DNA from: a virus
IMG/VR virus record: IMGVR_UViG_3300020182_000026
Span: 1-64,000 of that record
DNA: 64,000 bases
Reading direction: 5' to 3' (one strand)
Of this stretch, positions 52,416-60,409 are shown in pieces; the stretch's first letter is position 1; each line of letters opens with the position of its first letter. The notes under the pieces were generated by a model that was given only the letters and a program-made list of their open reading frames with translations, was not told the origin of the DNA and did no database searches. A program made the translations under genes and the position numbers.

Positions 52416-52637
52416 ATGAGATATTCAGACCTAACAGAAAACTATTCTCCTGACGAGGATAATCATAATAGTAGAGAGATAGATGATACACGTAAGGATC
52501 GTCTAACTCTTATCCACCTAGCAAAGTTGCGTAAAATACGTGAGTATCGTAAGTACCAAGAAGGTATTAAATCACAGCAGGTACAACGCCAATACAAAGG
52601 CTCAGGTGACGATGGCGGCGGGGATATGGAGCTTTAA
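52416..52637 (+). CDS. Small prohead core protein-like (gp67/gp68 position)
   Basis: A 73-residue charged protein with a basic helix (LAKLRKIREYRKYQEG) and a Gly/Asp tail. Its place between portal and protease is that of T4 gp67/gp68, the minor prohead core proteins. Identity rests mainly on position and the 'KLRKxRE' helix. No ribosome-binding site is present; a late promoter places the transcription start at the ATG. Confidence 0.6.
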   Translation: MRYSDLTENYSPDEDNHNSREIDDTRKDRLTLIHLAKLRKIREYRKYQEGIKSQQVQRQYKGSGDDGGGDMEL

Positions 52638-52699
52638 TTCATATTAAGTAGTAAGTTTTACTATATACGTCACATACTAAATATCTCTACGACAATGAA

Positions 52700-52724
52700 A
52701 CGGCTCAAAAGTAGCCGTTTTTTT
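52700..52724 (+). terminator. Rho-independent terminator
   Basis: ACGGCT and AGCCGT form a 6-bp stem with a short loop, followed by a run of seven Ts. It ends the portal transcript before the next late promoter. Confidence 0.85.
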
Positions 52725-52753
52725 GCATTTCCCTATTATACACTATCTTTGCC

Positions 52754-52761
52754 TATAAATA
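52754..52761 (+). promoter_or_regulatory. Late promoter TATAAATA of the capsid operon
   Basis: CCTATAAATACTT, exact consensus, immediately after a terminator and 78 bases before the acidic core gene. It should drive core, gp21, gp22 and gp23. Confidence 0.75.
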
Positions 52762-52790
52762 CTTTTGAAACAAAGAGTGTTTCTACAACC

Positions 52791-52813
52791 GCCACAGAAA
52801 GCAGTGGCTTTTT
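52791..52813 (+). promoter_or_regulatory. Leader hairpin with U-tract
   Basis: GCCAC, eight-base loop, GTGGC, then TTTTT, in the predicted leader of the capsid operon. It looks like a weak intrinsic terminator and may act as an attenuator or merely stabilise the 5' end. Confidence 0.45.
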
Positions 52814-52831
52814 AGATAAGGAGACATTAAT

Positions 52832-53674
52832 ATGTCAAGCAAGCTAGAACAAGTACTAGAACTTCTTATCAACGAGGAGCGTGAAGCAGCGGAAGAGCTA
52901 CTGCACGATTTTATCGTAGAAAATGCTCGTCAGATCCACGAGGAACTACTGAACGAAAGTGATGAAGTAGTAGAAGAAGAACTTGAGGAACTAGACGAGT
53001 CAGACGATATCGTTGAGCTAGAAGACGAAGCATCAGAACTAGAAGATGATGCATCAGAAATCGAAAACGAAGAATTCTATGACGAAGACGAAATGGAAGA
53101 TGAAGAAGCAATCGATGATCTAGAAATGGATGACGATGCTGAAGCAGAAGACGAAGGCGTTGAAGCACGTGTAGATGACCTAGAGTCAGCACTTGCAGAA
53201 CTAGAAGCAGAATTCGAAAAAATTATGTCAGGTGAAGACGATGACATGGAAGACGAAGCAGACGATATGGATGCGGAAGACGAAATGGAAGAGTCATTTG
53301 AACTAGAACTAGACGAGTCAGAAGACGAAGACCTAGAAGAAGGTGAAGAACTTGACCTAGAAGAATCAGAAGATGACGCAGAAGAAGATGAAGACCTAAA
53401 TGAGTACGTAACTCCAGTGTCAGCATCAGCAGGCGACAACGGTGATAACACATCATCAACAGTTAATGCAAATCCAAAGCGCCCAGGCGATGATTCAAAT
53501 GCAGCACCAGTAAAAGCGAATGATGGTAACACATCAGGCGGCAAAGGTGACGCACCAAAAGATATGAATACAAAGAATGTAAACGTATCAGGTAACTCAA
53601 AATCACCAGCAATGTCAAATCAAGCGGCAAAGCCAGGTGATAACGGCGTGAATAACAAGTCAATCACATCGTAA
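52832..53674 (+). CDS. Acidic prohead core protein (gp67-like)
   Basis: A 280-residue protein. After a helical start, residues about 45-190 are nearly all Asp, Glu, Ala, Met and Leu; the last ~80 are Asn/Gly/Lys/Pro-rich and disordered-looking. Extremely acidic core proteins fill the T4 prohead and are degraded by gp21 to peptides; multiple ExE/LxE sites suit that fate. AAGGAGAC precedes the ATG. It lies just ahead of gp21. Confidence 0.7.
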   Translation: MSSKLEQVLELLINEEREAAEELLHDFIVENARQIHEELLNESDEVVEEELEELDESDDIVELEDEASELEDDASEIENEEFYDEDEMEDEEAIDDLEMDDDAEAEDEGVEARVDDLESALAELEAEFEKIMSGEDDDMEDEADDMDAEDEMEESFELELDESEDEDLEEGEELDLEESEDDAEEDEDLNEYVTPVSASAGDNGDNTSSTVNANPKRPGDDSNAAPVKANDGNTSGGKGDAPKDMNTKNVNVSGNSKSPAMSNQAAKPGDNGVNNKSITS

Positions 53675-53698
53675 ACTAAATTCTATTTGGAGAAACCA

Positions 53699-54328
53699 AT
53701 GACCGTTCTTATTGAAAGATTTTCACACAGTCAAGCAGGCGTTAAAACCCGCATTGTCGAAGGTGAAGACGGTGGAAAAAACATGTTTATGGAAGGCATT
53801 TTCGTCCAAGGTGGCGTTAAGAATGCTAACCAGCGTGTTTACCCGGTTTCAGAAATCTCAAGAGCAGTAGAAAGCGTTCAGAAAAAAATCTCTGAAGGCT
53901 TCCCTGTTCTAGGTGAATGTGATCATCCACCAGAATTAACAGTTAACGTTGACCGTGTGTCCCATATTATTGAAAATATGTGGATGGACGGACCGAACGG
54001 CTATGGTAAACTTAAAATTGTTCCTACACCAATGGGCAACATCATCAGAACACTAATCGAATCAGGCGCTACATTGGGTGTCTCGTCTCGTGGTTCAGGT
54101 GAAGTTGGCAATGATGGTAACGTGAGTAACTTTGAGATTGTAACTGTAGATATCGTAGCTCAGCCTAGTGCTCCAGAAGCATATCCAAAGGCTATCTACG
54201 AAGGATTAATGAACATGAAGGGCGGCTATCAAACTTGGCAGCTTGCACAGAGTGTTCAACACGACAAGGCGGCACAGAAGTACTTGTCAGAAGAAATAGT
54301 AAAGTTCATTCGTGAACTTAAACTGTAA
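53699..54328 (+). CDS. 21: Prohead protease gp21
   Basis: A 209-residue serine protease (T4 gp21: 212). His76 in GECDHPPEL and Ser129/Ser130 in GVSSRGSG match the catalytic sites; RVYP and SNFEIVTVDIV fit the fold. It cleaves core and capsid proteins after (L/I)xE sequences during head maturation. The ATG at 53699 follows TTTGGAGAAACC; the TTG at 53687 lies within that site and is rejected. Confidence 0.92.
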   Translation: MTVLIERFSHSQAGVKTRIVEGEDGGKNMFMEGIFVQGGVKNANQRVYPVSEISRAVESVQKKISEGFPVLGECDHPPELTVNVDRVSHIIENMWMDGPNGYGKLKIVPTPMGNIIRTLIESGATLGVSSRGSGEVGNDGNVSNFEIVTVDIVAQPSAPEAYPKAIYEGLMNMKGGYQTWQLAQSVQHDKAAQKYLSEEIVKFIRELKL

Positions 54329-54343
54329 ACAGGAGAAGCAACA

Positions 54344-55453
54344 ATGGCAACAGAAATCCTTGCTAACCTTCTAGAGTCCGGCGCACTAAGCGAAGAAGCT
54401 GGTGCGGCTATTAAAGAGGCTATGGAAGCAAAACTAAATGAAGCAAGAGAGGAAATTACAGCCGAGTTGCGTGAAGAATTCGCACAAAAGTTTGAACATG
54501 ACAAAGGTGTTATCGTTGAAGCAATGGATAATATGCTAACTACAGCAATCCAAGCTGAGATGACTGAGTTTAAGTCAGACCGTGAATCTCTAATCGCAGA
54601 ACGAGTTGCGTATAAGAAAGCAATTTCTGAACACGCTAAAATCCTTGAAAAATTCATTACTTCTCAACTTGCAGCAGAAGTTAAGGAACTACAAGCTGAC
54701 CGTGCAAAAGTAGCTGAAAATCTAGAAACGACAAAATCGTTTGTAGTGAAGCAACTTTCACGTGAACTTGCAGAATTCCATAACGACAAGCGTGAATTAG
54801 TAGAAACTAAAGTACGCATGGTAGCAGAAGGCAAACAACTTCTTAACAAAACAAAAGAATCATTTGTCAAGCGTTCAGCAGAGCTAGTAGAGAACACAAT
54901 CTCTAATGCTCTACGTTCAGAAATCGCAATGCTTAAAGAGGACATCACAGCGGCTAAAGAAAACGAATTTGGTCGTAAGTTGTTTGAAGCATTCGCAGGT
55001 GAATTCATGTCATCACAATTAAATGAAGGCACAGAAGTAGCTAAAGTGAACAAAAAGCTAAACGAAACTGCTAACAAAGTTGCAGAATTAGAAGCAGTGA
55101 TTACTGCTAAAGAAGCAGATATTGCTACAGCGCAAAAAGCAAAGCGCGTAATGGAAGATCGTATGAATCGCAAAGCGAAACTAGACGAACTACTATCACC
55201 ACTTGCTGGTCAAAAGCGTGAAGTAATGTCAGACTTACTTGAATCAGTGAAAACAACTAATTTAAAAACAGCTTTTAAGAAATATCTACCAGCTGTTTTA
55301 AATGAATCAGTTTCAGCGCAAGCGGAAACAAAAACCCTAACAGAAAGCAAAGTTACAGAACACACTGGTGACCGCGTTGTAAAAGAAACAACACAGTCAA
55401 CAGGTGACGATGCTGATATAGTCGTGCTAAGAAAACTAGCCGGTCTAAAGTAA
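54344..55453 (+). CDS. 22: Prohead scaffold protein gp22
   Basis: A 369-residue, almost entirely coiled-coil protein, rich in Glu, Lys and Ala (T4 gp22: 269). It lies between protease and major capsid gene, and the segment RKLFEAFAGEFMSSQLNEGTE is typical of marine gp22 proteins. It forms the prohead core and is removed by gp21. AACAGGAGAAGC precedes the ATG. Confidence 0.85.
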   Translation: MATEILANLLESGALSEEAGAAIKEAMEAKLNEAREEITAELREEFAQKFEHDKGVIVEAMDNMLTTAIQAEMTEFKSDRESLIAERVAYKKAISEHAKILEKFITSQLAAEVKELQADRAKVAENLETTKSFVVKQLSRELAEFHNDKRELVETKVRMVAEGKQLLNKTKESFVKRSAELVENTISNALRSEIAMLKEDITAAKENEFGRKLFEAFAGEFMSSQLNEGTEVAKVNKKLNETANKVAELEAVITAKEADIATAQKAKRVMEDRMNRKAKLDELLSPLAGQKREVMSDLLESVKTTNLKTAFKKYLPAVLNESVSAQAETKTLTESKVTEHTGDRVVKETTQSTGDDADIVVLRKLAGLK

Positions 55454-55481
55454 TTAACCAGAACACAGGAGAATCAAACAG

Positions 55482-56642
55482 ATGGAAAATCTTTTTGAAG
55501 GTAACAACTGGGACAACACACGTGATGCGCTACTAGAAGGTCTAGAAGGCACAAAACGTGACGTAATGTCATCAGTACTAAACAACACAAAAGTAGCTCT
55601 TGCAGAATCAGCAACAGCAGGCGCAACACAAGCAGGTAACATTGCGACACTAAACAAAGTGATCCTACCAGTTATCCGTCGTGTAATGCCAACAGTTATT
55701 GCAAACGAAATCATCGGCGTACAGCCAATGACTGGTCCAGTGGGTCAGATTCACACACTACGTGTACGTTATGCAGACAACGCAGCAGGCGTAACAGCAG
55801 GCCAAGAAGCTCTATCACCATTCGATATTGCTAAGTCATACTCAGGCGCAAACGGCTCGGCACCAGCAGCAACAGCAGCAATGGAAGGTACAGCGGGTAA
55901 CCGTATGTCAATCCAAGTAATGAAGCAAACTGTTGAAGCAAAAACACGTAAGCTATCAGCACGTTGGACATTCGAAGCGGCACAAGACGCTAACGCAATG
56001 CACGGTCTAGACGTAGAAGCAGAAATCATGGCAGCACTTGCTATGGAAATCACAGCAGAAATCGACCAAGAAGTTCTAGGTTCACTAGAAAATCTAGCGA
56101 CAACTGGTGCGACTTTCGACATGACAAACACACAGTTTACTGGTACACCAACATTCGTAGGTGATCGTCATGCAGTTCTAGCAACTCTAATCAACCAACA
56201 AGCTAACCTAGTAGCACAGCGCACACGTCGCGGTGCAGCAAACTGGGCAGTTGTTTCACCAGCAGCACTAACAGTGCTACAGTCAGCAACTACATCAGCT
56301 TTCGCACGTACAACAGAAGGTACATTCGAAGCGCCAACAAACACAAAGTTCGTAGGCACACTAAACGGCACAATGCGCGTATATGTAAACACATATGCAA
56401 ATGACGCAGCACCAGTTCTACTAGGCTATAAAGGCTCAGGCGAAATCGATGCAGCAGCATTCTATTGCCCATACGTACCGCTAATGTCATCAGGCGTTGT
56501 TGTGGATCCACAGTCATTCGAACCAGTAGTGTCATTCATGACTCGTTACGGTTACGTTGAGCTAACAAACACAGCATCATCACTAGGTAACGCAGCAGAT
56601 TACGTTTCAAAAATCGAAGTTGCAAACCTAGCATTCGTATAA
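55482..56642 (+). CDS. 23: Major capsid protein gp23
   Basis: A 386-residue HK97-fold capsid protein; T4 gp23 is 521, so this is the shorter form. The N-terminal arm ends in VALAE|SATAG, where gp21 cleavage after Glu42 fits the (L/I)xE rule. Blocks such as VIRRVMPTVIANEIIGVQPMTGP and LSARWTFEAAQDANAMHG are strongly gp23-like. ACAGGAGAATC precedes the ATG, and a strong terminator follows. Confidence 0.95.
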   Translation: MENLFEGNNWDNTRDALLEGLEGTKRDVMSSVLNNTKVALAESATAGATQAGNIATLNKVILPVIRRVMPTVIANEIIGVQPMTGPVGQIHTLRVRYADNAAGVTAGQEALSPFDIAKSYSGANGSAPAATAAMEGTAGNRMSIQVMKQTVEAKTRKLSARWTFEAAQDANAMHGLDVEAEIMAALAMEITAEIDQEVLGSLENLATTGATFDMTNTQFTGTPTFVGDRHAVLATLINQQANLVAQRTRRGAANWAVVSPAALTVLQSATTSAFARTTEGTFEAPTNTKFVGTLNGTMRVYVNTYANDAAPVLLGYKGSGEIDAAAFYCPYVPLMSSGVVVDPQSFEPVVSFMTRYGYVELTNTASSLGNAADYVSKIEVANLAFV

Positions 56643-56670
56643 GTTTTACTTAAACGATTACTAATATTAA

Positions 56671-56698
56671 CCCGGGAGGAAACTCCCGGGTTTTTTTA
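56671..56698 (+). terminator. Rho-independent terminator after gp23
   Basis: ACCCGGGAG, GAAA loop, CTCCCGGGT (perfect 9-bp stem), then a T-run. It closes the capsid operon. Confidence 0.95.
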
Positions 56699-56715
56699 TG
56701 TTCTAAGTTAAATCT

Positions 56716-56723
56716 GATAAATA
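56716..56723 (+). promoter_or_regulatory. Late promoter GATAAATA of the fibre operon
   Basis: GATAAATAGAC, 40 bases before the first fibre ATG and just after the gp23 terminator. Confidence 0.6.
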
Positions 56724-56755
56724 GACATAACACAATCTAAGTTTGGAAGAATAAC

Positions 56756-58456
56756 ATGGCAGAACAAATAAAATTTGACGACCGATTATTTCTAAGAGGT
56801 GAGAAAGTTCTATTTGATAATGGTACAGAAGATGCTATTATCGAATCAAGAAATGGCACCTTAGTTATTAAAGGCAATCTGATAGTTGATGGTACGACAA
56901 CATCAGTTAATACAATCAATACTGAAATATCAGATCCATTTATGTTACTTAATAGTGAACATACTGGTTCAGCATCAGACGATGTTGGTATTGAAATTCA
57001 GAGAGATGTAGACGGAAATGTCAAGTTCGGTTGGGACGAAACGAATGACAGATGGACAACATTTGGAGAAACATTCTATTCCGGTAATATTGAAGCAGAT
57101 ACAATTCTTGCAAATACAAGTATCACTGGGCCGCTTATTTCTTCTAATGTCAATATAACTGGCGGCAATATCAACGGTACTGTAATTGGTGACACTAATC
57201 CAGTGCAAGCATACTTTACTGACATCTATGGTGACGGTACAAATATCACTAATGTTCTTACAAACTATACAACAACAGACTTAGCTGAAGGCACAAACTT
57301 ATATTACACAGATGAGCGTGTTGATGATAGAATTAGTAATCTATTTGACGCATCGTATGGTATTTCTGCTACATACACTGACCCTGCAAATACTTTTGAA
57401 ATTAGTTTTGATGCTACAAATATAGGCACTGGTGAACAAATTCTTGATACTACTAACACCACACAAGCAGCATTTAGAACACTTTCATCAGGTCCTAACT
57501 TAGACTTAACTGTTTCAACAGACGGCGATAATATTGTTGTAGATACAGCAGTTAAAATTAATAATTTAGAATTCAATACGTTTACTGGCACTGGTTCTGT
57601 TAGTCAGTTTGTACTTCCTTATACTGTATCGCAAGATTGGCAAGTCCTAGTCTACATTGATGGTGTAGTACAAGAACCAACAACATCATACACGATGGCT
57701 GGTAATACATTGACACTATCAGCGCCACTCGCACTAAGTTCTGTTATGAATATAATTAAGATGGCAAGTAACACAGTTGCATCAACTGTTGCAGATGCAG
57801 ATACATTGAATACATTTGCAGGATCTTATTACTTAGATTATGCAAACTTTACTAATACGCCTACTATCCCAACAGTTCCGACAAACGTAAGCGCATTCAC
57901 AAACGATGCAAACTACATTACATCAGCCGCAATACCAACAAACCATATGGTAAATGATGCTAACAACACAGTAGCAGGTTCAATTTCGCCATCACAAGAT
58001 GCGACATACGATTTGGGAACAGCGACAGAACAATGGAATGTAATTTATGGACATACAGTAGAAGCAACATACGCTGACCTTGCAGAGAGATATTCAGCAG
58101 ATGCTCCTTATGAACCAGGTACTGTTCTAGTATTTGGCGGCGAAGCAGAAATTACAACAACTACGATGATAGCAGATACTAAAGTAGTTGGTATCGTTTC
58201 AACTGATCCAGCACTTAAAATGAATTCAGCAGCAGGTAATTCACAGACGCATCCTTATATTGCTCTTAAAGGCAGAGTGCCATGCAAAGTAATCGGCAAA
58301 GTCGAAAAGGGAGACCTGTTGGTAACATCAGATAGACCTGGGTACGCTAAAACATCACTGGGTGTTCCAATGATTGGTACTGTAATTGGCAAAGCAATTG
58401 AAGCAAAGCCGGGAACAGGTGAAGGAATAGTCGAAGTATTTGTGAGTATGATGTAA
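56756..58456 (+). CDS. Tail fibre protein with G2-like C-terminal domain
   Basis: A 566-residue fibre. Beta-structured repeats include EGTNLYYTDERVDDRI. The last ~125 residues begin YADLAERYSADAPYEPGTV and contain ALKMNSAAGNSQTHP and LKGRVPCKV. This resembles C-terminal trimerisation/auto-cleavage modules of phage fibres (Peptidase_G2-like), though a catalytic residue cannot be named. The same module ends the next two fibres. GGAAGAATAAC precedes the ATG. Confidence 0.8.
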   Translation: MAEQIKFDDRLFLRGEKVLFDNGTEDAIIESRNGTLVIKGNLIVDGTTTSVNTINTEISDPFMLLNSEHTGSASDDVGIEIQRDVDGNVKFGWDETNDRWTTFGETFYSGNIEADTILANTSITGPLISSNVNITGGNINGTVIGDTNPVQAYFTDIYGDGTNITNVLTNYTTTDLAEGTNLYYTDERVDDRISNLFDASYGISATYTDPANTFEISFDATNIGTGEQILDTTNTTQAAFRTLSSGPNLDLTVSTDGDNIVVDTAVKINNLEFNTFTGTGSVSQFVLPYTVSQDWQVLVYIDGVVQEPTTSYTMAGNTLTLSAPLALSSVMNIIKMASNTVASTVADADTLNTFAGSYYLDYANFTNTPTIPTVPTNVSAFTNDANYITSAAIPTNHMVNDANNTVAGSISPSQDATYDLGTATEQWNVIYGHTVEATYADLAERYSADAPYEPGTVLVFGGEAEITTTTMIADTKVVGIVSTDPALKMNSAAGNSQTHPYIALKGRVPCKVIGKVEKGDLLVTSDRPGYAKTSLGVPMIGTVIGKAIEAKPGTGEGIVEVFVSMM

Positions 58457-60396
58457 TGACTACAAATATTAATTCATATATTTTAGGTGCATCTACTGTA
58501 CAGAATACTAATTTGCACAATAGTGTATTCGGAACAACAGCAGGTACGGCAGTAGAAGGTGATACTCAGTTCACACTAAATGTTGGAGGAGATTTAACAG
58601 GCGGTGGAACTATTACGTTAGGTTCTGGTGGAACTCTTAATGTGAGTTATACTGGTCCTGTTATTCCTACGCTTATAAGTTCATTTACAAATGATAGTGG
58701 CTATCTAACATCATTTACTGAAACAGACCCAACAGTTCCAACACATGTAAAATCAATATCTGGATCTAATATAGCTAATTGGAATACAGCTTATGGATGG
58801 GGAGATCATTCACTAGTTGGATATCTAACATCATTCACCGAGACAGACCCAACAGTTCCAACACATGTAAAATCAATATCTGGATCTAATATAGCTAATT
58901 GGGATACAGCATATGGATGGGGAGATCATTCACTAGTTGGATATCTAACATCATTCACCGAGACAGATCCTATATTTCAGGCGCATCCTGTTTATAATAT
59001 TACTAATACAAAAATCACAGAGTGGGATACAGCATATGGATGGGGAGATCATTCGCTAGTTGGCTATCTAACATCATTCACAGAGACAGATCCTACTGTT
59101 CCAGGGTATGTAAAAGCTATTACATCAACTGAAATATCACATTGGAATACAGCTTATGGATGGGGAGATCACTCTACATATGGTTATATCACATCATTTA
59201 CTGATACAAATGATTATGTTAACAGCTTAACATTTTCTACATCAACTGGTCTTCTTACCTTAGGTAGAACTGGAACACTAAATGATTTGACTGTTGATTT
59301 AGATGGGCGCTATCAACTTACAGGCACATTCGCAGAGACCGATACGCTCGACAGTGTAACTACACGCGGTAATTCTACGACTAACGATATTACAGTACAT
59401 GATTTAATAGTCAATGGTAATCTAACAGTTGAAGGTACTACAGTAACAGTTAACGCAACAGAACTTGTAATTGAAGATAATATGATTTATCTAAACGATG
59501 GATCTACTATTACTAATCCTGACTTGGGTTGGGCAGGCAATTATAATGACGGTACATATAGACATGCCGGTATGTTTAGAGATGCAACTGACGGTATATT
59601 TAAAGCATTTGACGGTTACACACCAGAACCTGGGCAATCTATAGATATTGCACATGCAAGTTTTAGTCTTGCACCGCTACAAGCAGAAACATTTCACGGA
59701 CCATTAAATGGTAATGCGTCAACAGCAAGTTCATTGGCGACTGCACGTACTATTACATTATCAGGTGATGTTACTGGCTCGGCATCGTTTGATGGATCAT
59801 CAAATATTACGATTAATACAAGTGGTACATATTTGTCAAGTGCTTCATTTAATACAACAAATGGTGTACTGACTCTTACTAAAAATGATACGAATACAGT
59901 AACGGTTGACTTAGATGGTCGCTACACTGATAACGTAAATGCGGATGCAATGAATCAGGGTGTAGCAACAACTGACTCCCCTAATTTTGTTGATGTAACT
60001 GCTACTAACTTTCACGGCACTGCGACTACAGCAAAATATGCTGACCTTGCAGAAAAATATACAACAGAAATTGAACATCCGGTGGGAACTGTTATGATGG
60101 TTTCGTCATCAGATGACTACGAAACTTGTCCAGTTCAAACATTGGGATATCCGATTGGAGTAATTTCTGAGAATCCAGCATTCTTAATGAACGAAGAATG
60201 TGATGGGCAGGCACTAGCTCTTAAAGGTCGAGTACCAGTTAGAGTTGTAGGTAAAATTAAAAAAGGCGAAGCTGTTTTTGTATATGAGAATGGTACCGCA
60301 GGTAAACAATATAACGGTGCCCACATTGTTGGTATTGCACTAGAAACAAATACGGACGCAGGTGAAAAACTTGTTGAATGTGTATTAAAAACATAA
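58456..60396 (+). CDS. Tail fibre protein with 40-residue tandem repeats
   Basis: A 646-residue fibre starting with a TAATG overlap on the previous stop. Four copies plus a partial fifth of a ~40-residue unit (YLTSFTETDPTVPTHVKSI ... WNTAYGWGDHS) occupy residues about 83-255. A middle part (DLIVNGNLTVEGTTVTVN) is shared with the other fibres, and a diverged version of the YADLAEKY C-terminal module ends the protein. The repeats should form a triple-beta or beta-helical shaft. Confidence 0.8.
   Translation: MTTNINSYILGASTVQNTNLHNSVFGTTAGTAVEGDTQFTLNVGGDLTGGGTITLGSGGTLNVSYTGPVIPTLISSFTNDSGYLTSFTETDPTVPTHVKSISGSNIANWNTAYGWGDHSLVGYLTSFTETDPTVPTHVKSISGSNIANWDTAYGWGDHSLVGYLTSFTETDPIFQAHPVYNITNTKITEWDTAYGWGDHSLVGYLTSFTETDPTVPGYVKAITSTEISHWNTAYGWGDHSTYGYITSFTDTNDYVNSLTFSTSTGLLTLGRTGTLNDLTVDLDGRYQLTGTFAETDTLDSVTTRGNSTTNDITVHDLIVNGNLTVEGTTVTVNATELVIEDNMIYLNDGSTITNPDLGWAGNYNDGTYRHAGMFRDATDGIFKAFDGYTPEPGQSIDIAHASFSLAPLQAETFHGPLNGNASTASSLATARTITLSGDVTGSASFDGSSNITINTSGTYLSSASFNTTNGVLTLTKNDTNTVTVDLDGRYTDNVNADAMNQGVATTDSPNFVDVTATNFHGTATTAKYADLAEKYTTEIEHPVGTVMMVSSSDDYETCPVQTLGYPIGVISENPAFLMNEECDGQALALKGRVPVRVVGKIKKGEAVFVYENGTAGKQYNGAHIVGIALETNTDAGEKLVECVLKT
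58702..59220 (+). repeat. Tandem 120/123-bp repeats in a fibre gene
   Basis: Units start at 58702, 58822, 58942, 59065 and 59185 (spacing 120, 120, 123, 120). Units 1 and 2 are nearly identical in DNA, others diverge. Copy number could change by recombination without breaking frame. Confidence 0.9.
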
Positions 60397-60409
60397 AGGT
60401 TGAGAACTA

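Noticed and set aside
53077-53544. 155-codon minus-strand frame rich in Ser
   Set aside because: Antisense shadow of the Asp/Glu-rich core gene.
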